Positions 44,801 to 55,800 of a stretch of DNA of 64,000 nucleotides are shown one piece after another; within the stretch, counting starts at the first letter, position 1; each line of letters opens with the position of its first letter. This DNA comes from Daucus carota subsp. sativus (Eukaryota; Streptophyta; Magnoliopsida; Apiales; Apiaceae): contig NC_030381.2 in the NCBI RefSeq assembly GCF_001625215.2, forward strand, positions 18,315,131-18,379,130, in the 5' to 3' direction. The translations under genes and the position numbers were made by a program. The notes beneath the pieces are model-generated. The model searched no databases. It saw only the letters and a program-made list of their open reading frames with translations, and had not been told where the DNA came from.

Positions 44801-45630
44801 TTTTAAAGACCTGGACTTGTTACTAGAATACACACTGCTCTTGGAGTAGTTAATCTTTAGCCCCGAGAGAACTTCAAAGAGAGTAAGAACAACCCTGATT
44901 CCCTTACATGACTTCCAACAGCTTTTCAATAAAATGACCGTATCATCCGCAAATAAAACGTGAGATAAAGTAGGGCCAGAACTTATAGAAAGACCTGAGA
45001 TTAGCCCGACTTCCTCAGCTTTGCTTAGCAAAAGATGAAGCACTTCACCGACCAGATTGAAGAGAAGAGGGGAGAGAGGATCCCCCGCCTAAGCCCCCGT
45101 TCTACAGTGAATTCTTTTGTCGGACTACCATTTAAGAGGATCGATACCCTGGAGGTTTTGAGCACTCTACTAATCCACATTTTCCATTTATTACCAAAAC
45201 CAAAATTTTCCAACACCTGAAAAAGGAAGTCCCATTTAACAGAATCGAACGCCTTCTCAAAATCTAATTTTAGGATCAATCCATCTACTTCCCCTTTTTT
45301 CAAACTATGGGCCACTTCTTGGAGAATTAATAAACTTTCTGAAATATTTCTGCCTTTAATAAATCCAAACTAAACCTCCGAGATGATATTAGGAAGAATT
45401 TACTTAGCTGGGTTGCTAATAGTTTGAGAATTATCTTCAGTGAGCAATTTATAAGGCTAATGGGGCGGAAGTCAGTTACCACAAGAGGGCAGTCTTTCTT
45501 TGGAATTAGAGAGACAAATGAGGAGTTGAGGCCTGGAGGGAGAGAGCCATCTTGATAAAATTCTCGCGCCATTTAAAGTATATTGTTTAGACTACTTTGA
45601 ACATTATGAAAGATGATCAGTATTCATTAT
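41850..45630 (-). mobile_element. L1-type LINE, 5'-truncated, minus strand
   Basis: A plant LINE of which only the second half remains; it begins inside the reverse transcriptase at about 45.62 kb. The 3' UTR (about 41.85-42.29 kb) is split by the young Gypsy element from its poly(A) at 29181. It lies in the 3' flank of a decayed reductase copy, whose sequence resumes at about 45.62 kb. Confidence 0.85.
42290..45625 (-). pseudogene. LINE ORF2 relic: RT, zinc-finger, RNase H
   Basis: Reverse transcriptase blocks run FYQDGSLPPGLNSSFVSLIP, LKLDFEKAFDSVKWDFL, then FADDTVILL (catalytic pair) near 44.94 kb, followed by the thumb/linker (LKLSLWKEQMLNKSGRTVLI, LGGLALHS). A reverse-transcriptase zinc-binding region follows (KFFLWQCVHNILPS ... 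CKRCLTEDETQDHILWEC), but about 0.5 kb of foreign sequence splits it (roughly 43.2-43.7 kb), with a 40-bp tandem repeat at its edge (43143-43222). The C-terminus is an RNase H with all four acidic residues in DGS, HETELQSL, FMDSN and IADYLAKEG, two stop codons included. Frameshifts and stops are spread throughout, so it is inactive. An RNase H at the end is found in only some plant L1 lineages. Confidence 0.88.
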
Positions 45631-45670
45631 TCAGTTATATGCAAGTCAGACCTAATAGTCTAAATAATAT

Positions 45671-46124
45671 GGCTTGATGACCTTTTAGCCCTCGAAGTAT
45701 GGGTGAAAGTTCCGATGCGGCTTCGAAGTTTAAAAATGTATCTTTCGACCCTCAGTATCTTTGTCGTACCTTTTAGCGCTTTTTTAAAAATACCGGTATA
45801 AATCGGAGGATAAACTTGACAATTCATATTCGGGGTAAAGTTTGGGTGTACCTTTTAACCCTTAAAGTATACATCTCGTTCCTTTTAAACCCTAAAGAAT
45901 ACATTAAAATACATTAGATGTTCCTTTTAACCCTTAATGTTCAATGTCCCTTTTAACCCTCACGTGTGAAATGTCAACTTTGTCCACACTGTTATATACC
46001 GGTATGCGCCATAAGGGCTAAAAGGTACGAAAAAGATACTTTGAGGGTAAAAATAACGTTTTTAAACTTCGAGGCCGCATCGGAACTTCCACCAAAACTT
46101 CAAGGGCTAAAAGGTCATTAAGCC
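45671..46124. mobile_element. Mutator-type MITE
   Basis: 454 bp with inverted ends GGCTTGATGACCTTTTAGCC and (inverse) GGCTTAATGACCTTTTAGCC, pairing for over 100 bp. A perfect 9-bp duplication AAATAATAT (45662-45670, 46125-46133) flanks it. It sits in the 3' flank of a decayed reductase gene copy. Its ends differ from those of the MULE at 11720, so it is another family. Confidence 0.93.
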
Positions 46125-46133
46125 AAATAATAT

Positions 46134-46320
46134 ACTTGAGTGATAATACAGATTAGTACCGGATATCTTTTCAAAAACCAAACTAAAGTTAACTACTCCA
46201 AAGTCCAAAGAGCATGAAATTAAATCTAAATGAGTAATTACGTTTTTCAAAGCCTGTAGATATCTAGACCATTCTCTATTCGCGGATCTGTTGCGACTTT
46301 TAACTGTATATTCCACAGGA
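46134..46320 (-). pseudogene. Reductase gene fragment (exon 4 start fused to exon 5 end)
   Basis: On the minus strand the start of exon 4 is readable (EYTV, then VATDPRIENGLDIYRL in a shifted frame, NVITHLDLI). It then passes directly into the last bases of exon 5 and the 3' flank seen downstream of the intact gene at 60343. About 0.3 kb between these points has been deleted. It carries frame changes and no start and is a dead copy. It is the outermost of four related copies in the window. Confidence 0.8.
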
Positions 46321-46357
46321 GTGTAGCTTTAACTGTTAGAAATATTTAAGCACGATT

Positions 46358-46455
46358 GGATAGCCCAGTGATGAGTTTATCCGCTGTTGTCTCGGGACAC
46401 CCAGGGTTCGACACTAGCTCAGCCCGAGTATTTTTATGTATATGATTCACGACTT
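46358..46455 (+). mobile_element. tRNA-like SINE head
   Basis: GGATAGCCCAGTGATGAG resembles an RNA polymerase III A box and GGGTTCGACACTAG a B box, about 45 bp apart, as in tRNA-derived SINEs. The 3' end is not clear and no target duplication was found. Confidence 0.5.
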
Positions 46456-46857
46456 TCTCCGGCCATTGAAAATTTGTGCCATCAATCAAATCTACACTCT
46501 TAAAGGAAATTTTTAAAGAGAAGTTCAATAAAACACCAATGACCTCTTGTTTTACTACATTGTGAGGCTTGAGATTGAATCTTTTGAAAGACAAAAAATG
46601 AGTGTGGAGTGTGTTTAATTAGAAGATAAATGAAATCAATTTTAATGATATTACTACTTATATTAATTAAATTTATTACTTAATTCTATCTCGTGCCTTG
46701 TAATCCCTTACTCATTTGAAGAAATCTTCTGGAGAATATTATTTGCTTCTCATTGATTCAGTTGGGAGCTCTGGTGCAAACAAAGTACATGCTAATTGTC
46801 ATGGATACAATAACAGATTATTACATTTTTCTCGCAAGCAAAATCCAGAATTAAAAC

Positions 46858-48612
46858 TTAGAAAGCAGCCTGAAAAGGTTTCGGTGGATCAACCAGAAAA
46901 ATATCAAGAAGTTCCTCAACTGTTGTGTACTTGTACTCTGGGTATAACTCAACAACGTCCAAGTCCTCCTCTTTCAGATCATAAGCCATCTCCTCACCTT
47001 TTACGAAAAGGCTGTAAAGTATCGCCATTGGTGCACTCTCTGGGAAAGGCAAGGCTGCATATACACATTTAAGAAAAATGTGATTCGTCTGTAATACTCC
47101 TCCGTCTCAAATTATGTGTCCCTTTCGGTTTTCGAAAAGTAAAAAATGTAATTCGGTTGTTAAGGTACATGTAATTAATTTGGGACGGAGGGAGTATGTA
47201 TTTTCACTATATGCAAATGACAACTGAAAATTTCGCTTCTGATCAGTAAATCTTACTTTCCGAAAGATTGATCAGTTTCTCCTCAGAGACGTAGGTCTTT
47301 TCCATGGCGTGTCCAGTTTTCTTCTCCCACATTGAAATCAAATCCAACTGTGAGATTATACATTTGGGAAGCCTGTAGATGATTAAGCCATTTTCTGTTT
47401 GTGGATCTGTTGCGACTTTCACTGTATATTCTGCTATATCCTTTTCATAGTTAAGGCTGACTAAATTCACAACGAACTAATTAATATATTTAAGCCACTC
47501 CATCGAAAAATTGAATTAGAATGGTTGTATAATTAAGTGGAGCTGAAGACTTACACTGTGCTTCACCAGTGCCATAGATGGTAACTTTGTTGCTTTCTTT
47601 GTCATATGGACGTAGCAGATAATTCACAAAATATGCACCATATGTGTTTGCAATCACAAATGTATACGGTATTCCAGATTTTTCAGCGGCCCTTCTGATT
47701 ATCTTCTTCGGGCCACAGCATGCAGCTTGATACGGTGGTAGTGGACTAATTCTATCACACTCATTACCAAATTCTGAAGGAATGAATCTCTAAGAAACAC
47801 AGTAATGTCATTAGTTTCGCAAACTAGACTAAAACAAGGAAACAGTACTACAGCCTGTTTGCCGGGGCTTAAAGTCCGGGTTTTAAGTCATTTTTGACAT
47901 TAAACTGAAAAATATATGTTCGTAAAATAAGTCAGAATTCGGCTTAAAGTAAGAAATAAGCCGGAAATTGACTTAAAACCGGAAATTGGTTTAAGATACT
48001 TTTTTGCGTGACTTAATTTTTTGAACTTTTTTTATATAAAAATACCCATAAGCTATAAGTTAACCATAAATCATTTTTAATTTTATTATTATAATTTTTA
48101 ATAACCTGCAAGTTATTAATAAGTCAAAATTATCTTGAAAGATACTTTAAACATGCTACTAGTATTTAATTAACATGCAGTTACCTTTACATTACCCGCC
48201 TCTTGCATGGCTGTTATTATTTTGAGTTGAGTCATGATCAAGGGGAGTCCCAGCGTTACAATAACAATATCAACTTGACGAATCGCCTCCACAAGCTTCT
48301 CATGTTCATCGAGTTCTCCCTGTTGTACGAAAAAATGTATCAGATGTACAACCATGAAGAGTTCTCCCCATTTTATAGGGTGAGGATCAAATGAGAACTT
48401 TAACGGTGCATGTTTACCTCAAAAATGGTAACTCCGAGGGACTTAAATTCTTTGAGAAGGTCCAGCTTGGAGGGATCATGAGGAGGTTTCACGGGTCGAG
48501 CATAAACATAAGTAGGATGAGCAGCTGCGACGCATGCTTTCACCTGGTATGTACCGTAATATCCGGTTCCTCCGAATATAAGTATCTTGCTCTTCTTCTC
48601 AATGTCTCCCAT
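46858..48612 (-). CDS. Eugenol/isoeugenol synthase-like reductase, gene 1 (five exons)
   Basis: NADPH-dependent cytosolic reductase of the NmrA/PIP family (pinoresinol-lariciresinol, isoflavone and phenylcoumaran benzylic ether reductases, eugenol synthases). Exons, 5' to 3': 48612-48418, 48319-48185, 47789-47555, 47460-47257, 47054-46858, all with GT-AG borders and matching phases; 321 aa, near the 308-323 usual for eugenol synthases. Residues 10-30 hold the NADPH motif in [35 protein letters not shown] and the PKKIIRRA Lys region carry the active-site Lys. [21 protein letters not shown] and GTGEAQF match eugenol synthase rather than PCBER. The substrate is likely a coniferyl or coumaryl ester. 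Intron 4 holds a tiny Stowaway; a larger one lies just upstream of the TATA box. No break was seen; the paralogue is at 60343. Confidence 0.9.
47097..47194. mobile_element. Very short Stowaway MITE in intron 4 of reductase gene 1
   Basis: 98 bp, TA on both sides (47095-47096, 47195-47196), ends CTCCTCCGTCTCAAATTA and (inverse) CTCCCTCCGTCCCAAATTA. It appears deleted internally. Confidence 0.85.
47840..48170. mobile_element. Probable MITE in intron 2 of reductase gene 1
   Basis: Left end CAGCCTGTTTGCCGGGGCTT resembles hAT-type MITE ends, and the right end (inverse) is TAGCATGTTTAAAG. Repeated AAGTCAG/AAGCCGGAAATT units lie inside. No sure target duplication, so the borders are approximate. 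Confidence 0.45.
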
Positions 48613-48670
48613 TCTCTTTACAAACAACCTCCTGCTCTTGTTTAAAATCTCTACGCACCTCCGTTCTTGA

Positions 48671-48682
48671 AATATATAAAAG
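48671..48682 (-). promoter_or_regulatory. TATA box of reductase gene 1
   Basis: CTTTTATATATT on the minus strand, 59-70 bp upstream of the ATG at 48612. Confidence 0.6.
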
Positions 48683-48715
48683 AACCAGTTAGTCGAATTA
48701 TTTGGAAATACGGTA

Positions 48716-48882
48716 CTCCCTCCGTCCCAACCAATTGTATACATTTGGTTGGGACATGAAGACCAATAAAAACATGAAAAATGGGTATAATGGTAGAGTT
48801 TACTAGTTTTGATATGTATACAATACAATTGGTGAGACGTCACAAAAAGGAAACTGTATACAAATGAATGGGACGGACAGCG
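48716..48882. mobile_element. Stowaway MITE in the promoter of reductase gene 1
   Basis: 167 bp, TA on both sides (48714-48715, 48883-48884). The left end is CTCCCTCCGTCCCAACCAATT; the right end is more diverged. It starts 34 bp upstream of the TATA box. Confidence 0.8.
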
Positions 48883-48884
48883 TA

Positions 48885-49737
48885 ATAGTTACGCAATAGC
48901 TCCGCCTCAGACATTCTGTTTATTATGGTCGCTAACATGAGTCGTAGATTATTTTCGCACCACCTTCTGGAGTTTTTTCAACGAAAGACAAAGAAGCCAG
49001 AATATTGATGAAAGAGTAAAGAAAAAGGAGTGTACATGTGACTTGTCTTTCTCAAAGATACTTCCAATCTTCGGTTATCTTTGAGAAAAATTTATTTCAC
49101 ATTTTTGTTTTCCCTCCCTCTGGGAAAATATGGAAAGGTCCGAAACATATCTATCTCCGCATGTAAAATAAAAAAATTATGTTGCCTTGTCAAGATATTT
49201 TAGCTGCTCGGAATATATTCTTGTCATTTAGCTAAACTAATAAACATCGTAATATCTCTGACCCTAGAAATGGTGGGCTAAATTCGATTCATATTATATT
49301 GTATAAAATTTGCCTAACACATTCAACTTTGACAATATTGATAATATTGATTGGCTATATTAAAAAAATAATATATTATTATTATTTTAAATTATTATAA
49401 ACAAAATATATTATTTTTATACAATAATAGATGTCGAAAAGTAATAGGTGTACATTGTTATTTTTATACGATAATCCGCACACAAATACATTAGGTTGTT
49501 ATTTAATTGGTGAATATGCATATGAATCCACACATTGCAGCACCCCTTAATCTTGCAGAGGTCTGATGAACCTTGCTACTTTTGCTTTCTATTTAAACGG
49601 CTTTTTTCTCATACTTGGTCTTTGCATATTCTGTAGCATTATTGTATTTTCTACACCAACTGGTTTTATGGATAACAATAAATCTTCAAAAATTACCAAG
49701 TACTTTGGTATTCGCATGCAACGTTACATTTGGTTTT
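48885..49737. other. Intergenic DNA
   Basis: Upstream region of reductase gene 1, AT-rich beyond about 49300. A 73-codon plus-strand frame at 49566-49787 reads as a hydrophobic peptide but has no recognisable domain and overlaps a duplicated block; I do not call it a gene. Confidence 0.4.
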
Positions 49738-50541
49738 TGCCTGAAGTTCTTTCTTTAGATCAGGCTTCTATCTCTCTTACTCTCTAAGGCTCTATCCCTG
49801 TGGAAGTAGTAGAAGTTTTGCTACCTGGTTGATAATTGCAGATAAGAATGTATAACATGGAAGTGAATAGTTGTACACACATTATCTAATGATAACGTTC
49901 AGTGTCTTGATGTTTCTGCTATTAGACTAATTAGTATAATGACCAATTTTTTGGCAGCTAGAATCAAATTATTCAAAGGTCTTGCAGAAGAGCTTTTAAG
50001 ACAACAAGTGAAAAAAGCCAGCTCAGGATTAAACAAGATATATTGCCAAAGTTTTTAAAATTATGTGTGAATAAAATACTAGAAGCAGCTACTTGAAACA
50101 TCATTGGAGATATCAGTAATCATCGATTACATGTAAGCCAGACATTAGTAGTCTAAACAAAATACTTGAGAGATTCAGATTATTGGACATCTTTTCGGAA
50201 ACCAAACTAAAATTAACTACTCCAAAGCAGCTACTCCTGGTTTTGGCGGATCGACCATAAAGATATCAAGAAGTTCATCAACTGATGTATACTTGTAATC
50301 TGGATAAAGCTCGACTGCATCCAGATCATCCTCTTTCATTTCATAATTCATCTGTTCACCTTTTACGAAGATGCTATGAACTATGGAGTTCCCAACAGCA
50401 TTCTCTGATGGAAATGCTGCCAATTCAAAATTTTAGTTGCTTAATGTTTTAGGCACTCTTATAAATCTGCAATTTTACTTGTAAAAAGTTGGAATTCAAG
50501 TAAAGTAAGTTTTATTAAATGAGTTGGTGTGCAGCCTCGTA
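49738..50541. repeat. Segmental duplication of the region at 57.3-60.67 kb
   Basis: Two collinear matches: 49738-49950 with about 57290-57510, and 49975-50541 with about 60095-60667. In the second locus a 2.6-kb stretch with a hAT relic lies between the two matching parts; here only about 25-60 bases do. The right border of the copy falls exactly at the exon 4/intron 4 boundary of the reductase gene. Confidence 0.85.
50217..50416 (-). pseudogene. Isolated last exon of the reductase gene
   Basis: A 200-bp copy of exon 5 of the gene at 60343, with the acceptor CAG still in place and the frame open to the stop. It encodes [20 protein letters not shown] onward to KPGVAALE with one amino-acid difference (Met for Leu). 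Exons 1-4 are absent, so it is a gene fragment. I see one base difference in 200 from 60343-60542, while the 3' flank differs at roughly 9 percent of sites. Confidence 0.88.
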
Positions 50542-50797
50542 CAATGAGTTGGTCGTCCTACACTTTCCTAGTTTGAGTCTCATATTGAAGAGGTTTCCAT
50601 ACTCCAACGGAGGCTAGGAAATGTTGAATGTGAAAAGCAACTTGTCTTGACTTGGTTGGTAATGACGCACATCTATGGAGATCTCTGCTCAGAACACAAG
50701 CACCCCTCAGGGTGTCAAAACATTAAACACTAAACAGCATAGACTGTTAGCTCATAAATTATCTGTAGCTGCTAGCACAGATTGGTGGACATCTCAG
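50542..50797. other. Intergenic DNA between the duplication and a MITE
   Basis: No supported feature. The string GCTAGCACAGATTGGTGGAC before the MITE has the feel of old hAT coding sequence but is too short to call. Confidence 0.35.
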
Positions 50798-51361
50798 CAG
50801 GGCCGTCTGGGAGAATTTTGGGGCCCTGTGCTATAATATGAAGTAGGCCTCAAATAATAATAAAAAATATGTATATTATAAAAATAAATAAATAATAAAA
50901 ATATTAATTTTTTATAAAATTAAAACATGTCACTTAAAATAAGATAAATAATGTTATTAAATAATAGTAATTTTAATATTTTAAACAAAATTAATATGAA
51001 TTTATATGAGATATATCTATATGTCATTGAAAAGAATGAAATTTATAGTACATATGAAAAAATATCATATGTAAAAAACATTATGAAAACATTTAATAAA
51101 AGAGAAATTATTATATAAAAAGTAAAGATACAACATAAAAGATTTAAAATGCAAATAGACATAATAAACTAATCTATTAGATTATGTAATTATTTATCTA
51201 TAAATAAACAGAATTAAAATAAATATATAATTTTTAATTTTCAATTTCATTTTCGAAATTTAATTTTATTAAATAAAACATTGATTACTAAATTTTGAGG
51301 CCCCTATAGTTTTGGGGCCCTGTGCCGTCGCCCACCTTGCACGCCTCAAAAACCGGCCCTG
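50798..51361. mobile_element. hAT-type MITE with CAGGGCCG ends
   Basis: 564 bp, left end CAGGGCCGTCTGGGAG, right end (inverse) CAGGGCCGGTTTTTGAGG, with a perfect 8-bp duplication CATCTCAG (50790-50797, 51362-51369). TTGGGGCCCTGTGC near each end is typical of this plant family. The core is AT-rich and non-coding. Confidence 0.93.
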
Positions 51362-51494
51362 CATCTCAGCCATCACAATCAATATCAAGTACCCCTGGTT
51401 TCTGCTGATCTTGTTTAGGCCTGCCTGCTTGACTTTGTTTGACTTGTAAGGTTATTGTTTCTGGAGTAGTGGAGTTTAGCACTAGCTATGAAAG

Positions 51495-51775
51495 TAGTAC
51501 GTGATCAGTGAGCATAAAATATCCACTCGCCTGGAAGTTTTAAGGATTATGTTCTACAGTAATTATGCGCACTACCATCATCATATTTTCAAATTCATTA
51601 TCATTTTATTTATTCTGGTTTAACATCATCATATATATATATTTGTATATGACAGCACAAGCAATGACACAGATCAACAGGCATTGCTTTCTAATAAGGC
51701 TTCGACAGCAGATGACCCGTTTGGTGTTCTGGCCTCAGGAACAGTTCCATTCACTTCAGTCACAATGAAATTTGT
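51495..51775 (+). pseudogene. Truncated copy of the receptor-kinase promoter and N-terminus
   Basis: Collinear with 52665-53010. It shares the sequence upstream of the gene (CCACTCGCCTGGAAGTTTTAAGG here, CCACTCACCTACAGTTTTAAGG there) and the start of the LRR N-terminal cap (AGCAATGACACAGATCAACAGG; GATGACCCGTTTGGTGTTCTGG). It stops near the WNNSIHF codons. Small deletions break the frame. It is the remnant of a tandem duplicate of the gene at 52814. Confidence 0.8.
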
Positions 51776-52813
51776 ATGAAAACCTAGTTTAAACAATAAA
51801 CACTGCAATCAGGAAATCACTTTCATGTCAAACAAAAGGGAAAAAACATGCAAACAACAATTAAAAGCATATACCAGCAAAATGAGCTCTACAATCAGAA
51901 AATATATTCAAAATAACCTAATAGCACATTATCCCACAATCAATATATCACTTTCATTTCAAGTAGATATATGAATCAAACAGGAAAACATCAAAAACTA
52001 TAAAGAATTTATAGGATTTACAGCCAGAGAAACTTCACAATCTAGGATTTTATTCTGAATAACCTATCGGCATGCGATCATATTTTGCAGGGCTGAAATC
52101 TTTAGATTTAACATGAGAAGTTCTCGAACCTAGTCATTCAAACACCAGTCTTTCCACTACTGCATATAAATAAAAGATAAGTCAATATCAGCTATAGTGG
52201 GAGAACACTTTCACATAAAAAGATGATAATTTACACTGGCATCATGCCTATGAATTTAAATTGGGTTACTTTGGAAATCATCAACTAAGTTAATATATCA
52301 ATAGACAATAACGCTTGCCAGAAATTCTAGAAATTAAGAAAATTAGATTCAGATTAGCTAGAGGTGCCACATAACCGTCCTCGTCTTCTCCTTTATTTTA
52401 AATATATATTGCATTGATGGTTGATTGATATATTGGTATCAATGAAAAAAGTTTGTCTGGTTTTAGCGAATATATATATAAGTTGCAAAAAGAAACTGGC
52501 TAACAACCCAATTACAAATGGTACGTGTCAAGAACACAACATAAACTTTGTGCATAAATGGTCTGTAGATCTTTGCGCAGACCATTTATGCGCAGATTGT
52601 GCATGATATTGCTTTCTTAGTCAATATTCTTAGTCTGTGGAGTTCAGCAAAAAGACACCATGAAACTTGTACTTGATTAGTAATTATTAAAATTCCACTC
52701 ACCTACAGTTTTAAGGAATGTTTTACTATATGTATGTGCACTACCAGTACCAGTAATTCATCCCCTCACCATTTTCTCGTTTCAGTGTACATCAGCAATT
52801 CAAGATTGAACCC
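51776..52813. other. Upstream region of the receptor-kinase gene
   Basis: AT-rich, no coding sequence. A near-palindrome, TGCATAAATGGTCTG and CAGACCATTTATGCGC, lies at about 52551-52595. Roughly the last 150 bases match the truncated copy upstream, so they probably hold the promoter and leader. Confidence 0.4.
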
Positions 52814-55800
52814 ATGATTTCCCGATTCATCATTCTCTCTATACTAGTTGTCACAACATCAAAAAAATATGTATTTGCATCTCCAAGCAATGACACTGAT
52901 CAAGAGGCGTTGCTTTCTTTCAAGGCTTCCATAACAGATGACCCATTGCGTGTGCTGGCTTCATGGAACAATTCCATTCACTTCTGTCATTGGACAGGCG
53001 TTACATGCAGCCACAAACGACAGAGGGTAACATCACTACGTCTCACCTTGAAACATCTGGTGGTGGGTACATTATCTCCATATATTGGAAACCTTTCCTT
53101 TCTCAGGGAAATTTACCTCTACGGAAACAACTTTCACGGCTCTGTCCCAAATGAAGTTGGTCGCCTGTTTCGTCTGCAATATCTTATTCTAAGGAACAAC
53201 TCTTTCCAGGGTGGAGTACCTGCCAATTTGAGTCATTGTGTGGCTATGAGAGAAATTAGTATGTACAACAACAATCTAGAAGGCAAACTTCCTACTGAGT
53301 TTGCTTCCTGGCCTAAGATTGAACGGATTGACCTCGCCAAGAATCATTTTACTGGCTCCATTCCGCCTTCAATAGGAAACATATCATCCCTTCTTCTTCT
53401 TTATCTTGATGAAAACAATTTAGCTGGGGGCATACCTTTGGAAATTGCTCATCTTGTTAAATTGGAGACTCTCGTCTTGGGAATGAACGATTTGTCAGGT
53501 ACGGTTCCCCCACCACTTTACAACATTTCATCCATGTATAAATTGGGCTTATACCAGAATGACTTAAAAGGAACACTTCCACCAGATTTCGGTGTCAACT
53601 TCCCTCAGCTGGAACACTTTTCCTTGTCAGGGAACAGATTTTCAGGCCTGCTTCCGCCATCAATTACTAATGCATCTAATCTCATTATAATTGATATGGC
53701 CGAAAATAATATTACCGGGCCTATACCAAACAATTTGGGTAGCCTTCCCAATCTTCAACTTCTAGATTTAGGTCTCAACCCACTTGGAAACTATTTGGGC
53801 TCCGATGACTTAAGCTTCTTCAATTCTTTGGTCAATTGTACCCATCTAAATGAATTGGGATTATACGATAATGGTTTAACAGGGGAGCTCCCAAGCTGCA
53901 TTGTGAATCTTTCCATCAGTATAGAGCAACTGTATATGTATGAAAACTACATATACGGAAGCATACCTCGCGAAATTGGAAAACTTGTCAACATGAAAGT
54001 AATTTCATTGTTTCGCAACTTATTTACAGGGAGCATCCCAGAATCAATTGGAGAGCTTGCAAATTTAGGGATTTTAGATTTGCAAGAAAACAACATATCA
54101 GGAGTGATTCCAACTTCCATTAGCAACATTACTCATTTAATTGATCTGGCTTTAAGTCATAATATGCTCCAAGGAAACGTTCCTGCTAAATTGTTTAGAA
54201 TCTCCACGATACAATCATTGTCCGTTGATAACAACAGGCTCATAGGTATAATACCTGAGGAAATCATGTTTTCTTCTGAATGTATTTTCCTTATTTTGTC
54301 CAAAAATTTGTTTACTGGGCCACTTCCATCAAACATTGGAAGCTTGAAGCATTTGACTACACTAGACCTCTCATACAACAGATTAACAGGAGATGTACCC
54401 GCCAATCTTGCGGCCTGTGTGATGCTAGAGAAACTGCATATGGAAGGAAACCATTTTCAAGGTAAAATTCCATCTTCTTTTAAAGCTTTGAAAAGTCTTT
54501 CACTTCTAGATCTTTCGAACAATAATATCTCTGGGAGTATTCCAAGCTTTTTTGACACGTTTCATCTAATTACGTTCCTGAACCTGTCACACAACAAGCT
54601 TGAAGGTGAAGTGTCCAAAGACGGTTTATTTTCAAACATTAGTGCTTTTTCAATAATTGGAAATTTGGAGCTCTGTGGAGGTATTCAAGCATTGCATTTG
54701 CATTCTTGTCCAACAAATGTTTTGAGGAATAAGAAAAAAATATTTGGCCTGAGAAAAATATTACTCTTGGTTCTTTTACCTTTTGGTTTCTTGTTACTAT
54801 GTCTTGCCTTAATTTGTTATAGACGTCGAAATTTCAAGAAGTTGAAAGACCTCATCCCAGTATTGATGGACAACCAATTTCCCCAACTTTCATACCAAGA
54901 TCTTCTGCTTGCTACAAATGAGTTTTCTCCAGATAATATGCTCGGTAGAGGAAGATATGGTTCAGTTTACAAAGGAGTTCTCAAAGCAATGGAGCAAATA
55001 GTTGCTGTGAAGGTACTAAACGTTGAAATACATCGAGCAAAGAAAACTTTTTTGGCAGAGTGTCAAACATTGAGAGAGATTCGACACCGGAATCTTATCA
55101 AGATCATTACAGCATACTCTACCATTGATTTTAAGGGCAATGACTTCAAGGCATTGGTTTTTGAGTACATGGCTAATGGGAGTGTGGACAACTGGTTGCA
55201 TCCAAGCCCTTCCCATCAGCGGAATGAAAGAAACTTGACTCTACTACAGAGATTAAATATTTCCATCGATGTTGCAATGGGATTGGACTACCTACATCAT
55301 CACAGCCATGAAAGTATCATTCATTGTGACATAAAGCCAAGTAATATTCTTCTTGATGAGGATTTTGTTGCTCATATTGGGGATTTCGGTTTCGCGAGGT
55401 TTTCTCATGGTACCACAAGTGATGTCAATCAAACACAGACGAGTTCAACAAGTGTACATGGAACATTTGGATATGTTCCTCCAGGTGCGGCTTCTGATGC
55501 CAAATTTTTCATTAATATTTAGATTGGCTTTATTGTATATATGTAAAATGTTATTGCCAAACTCATAATCTTTAGTTTTGCAGAGTATGGAATAGGTGGA
55601 GAGGTATCTACAAAGGGTGATGTGTATAGCTATGGAATTCTTCTACTAGAAATTTTCTCAGGGAAATGCCCTACTGAAAGCAGCATATTAAAAGACGGTT
55701 ATAGTAATCTTCATAATTATGTGAGGGCAGCACTCCCACGAAGAGTGATGGATATTGCTGATCCGCAGATTGTACTTGATCAAGAAGAACATGGCTTGAC

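Noticed and set aside
29166-45640. Firm target duplication of the LINE
   Set aside because: CAGTATTAATATCAC and CAGTATTCATTATTC agree only in part; kept as a weak possibility.
46358-46455. True tRNA gene
   Set aside because: Box-like motifs are present but the arms do not pair into a cloverleaf; SINE head fits better.
49566-49787. Small hydrophobic plus-strand frame
   Set aside because: No domain; its end lies in a duplicated block and the frame is not kept in the copy near 57.3 kb.
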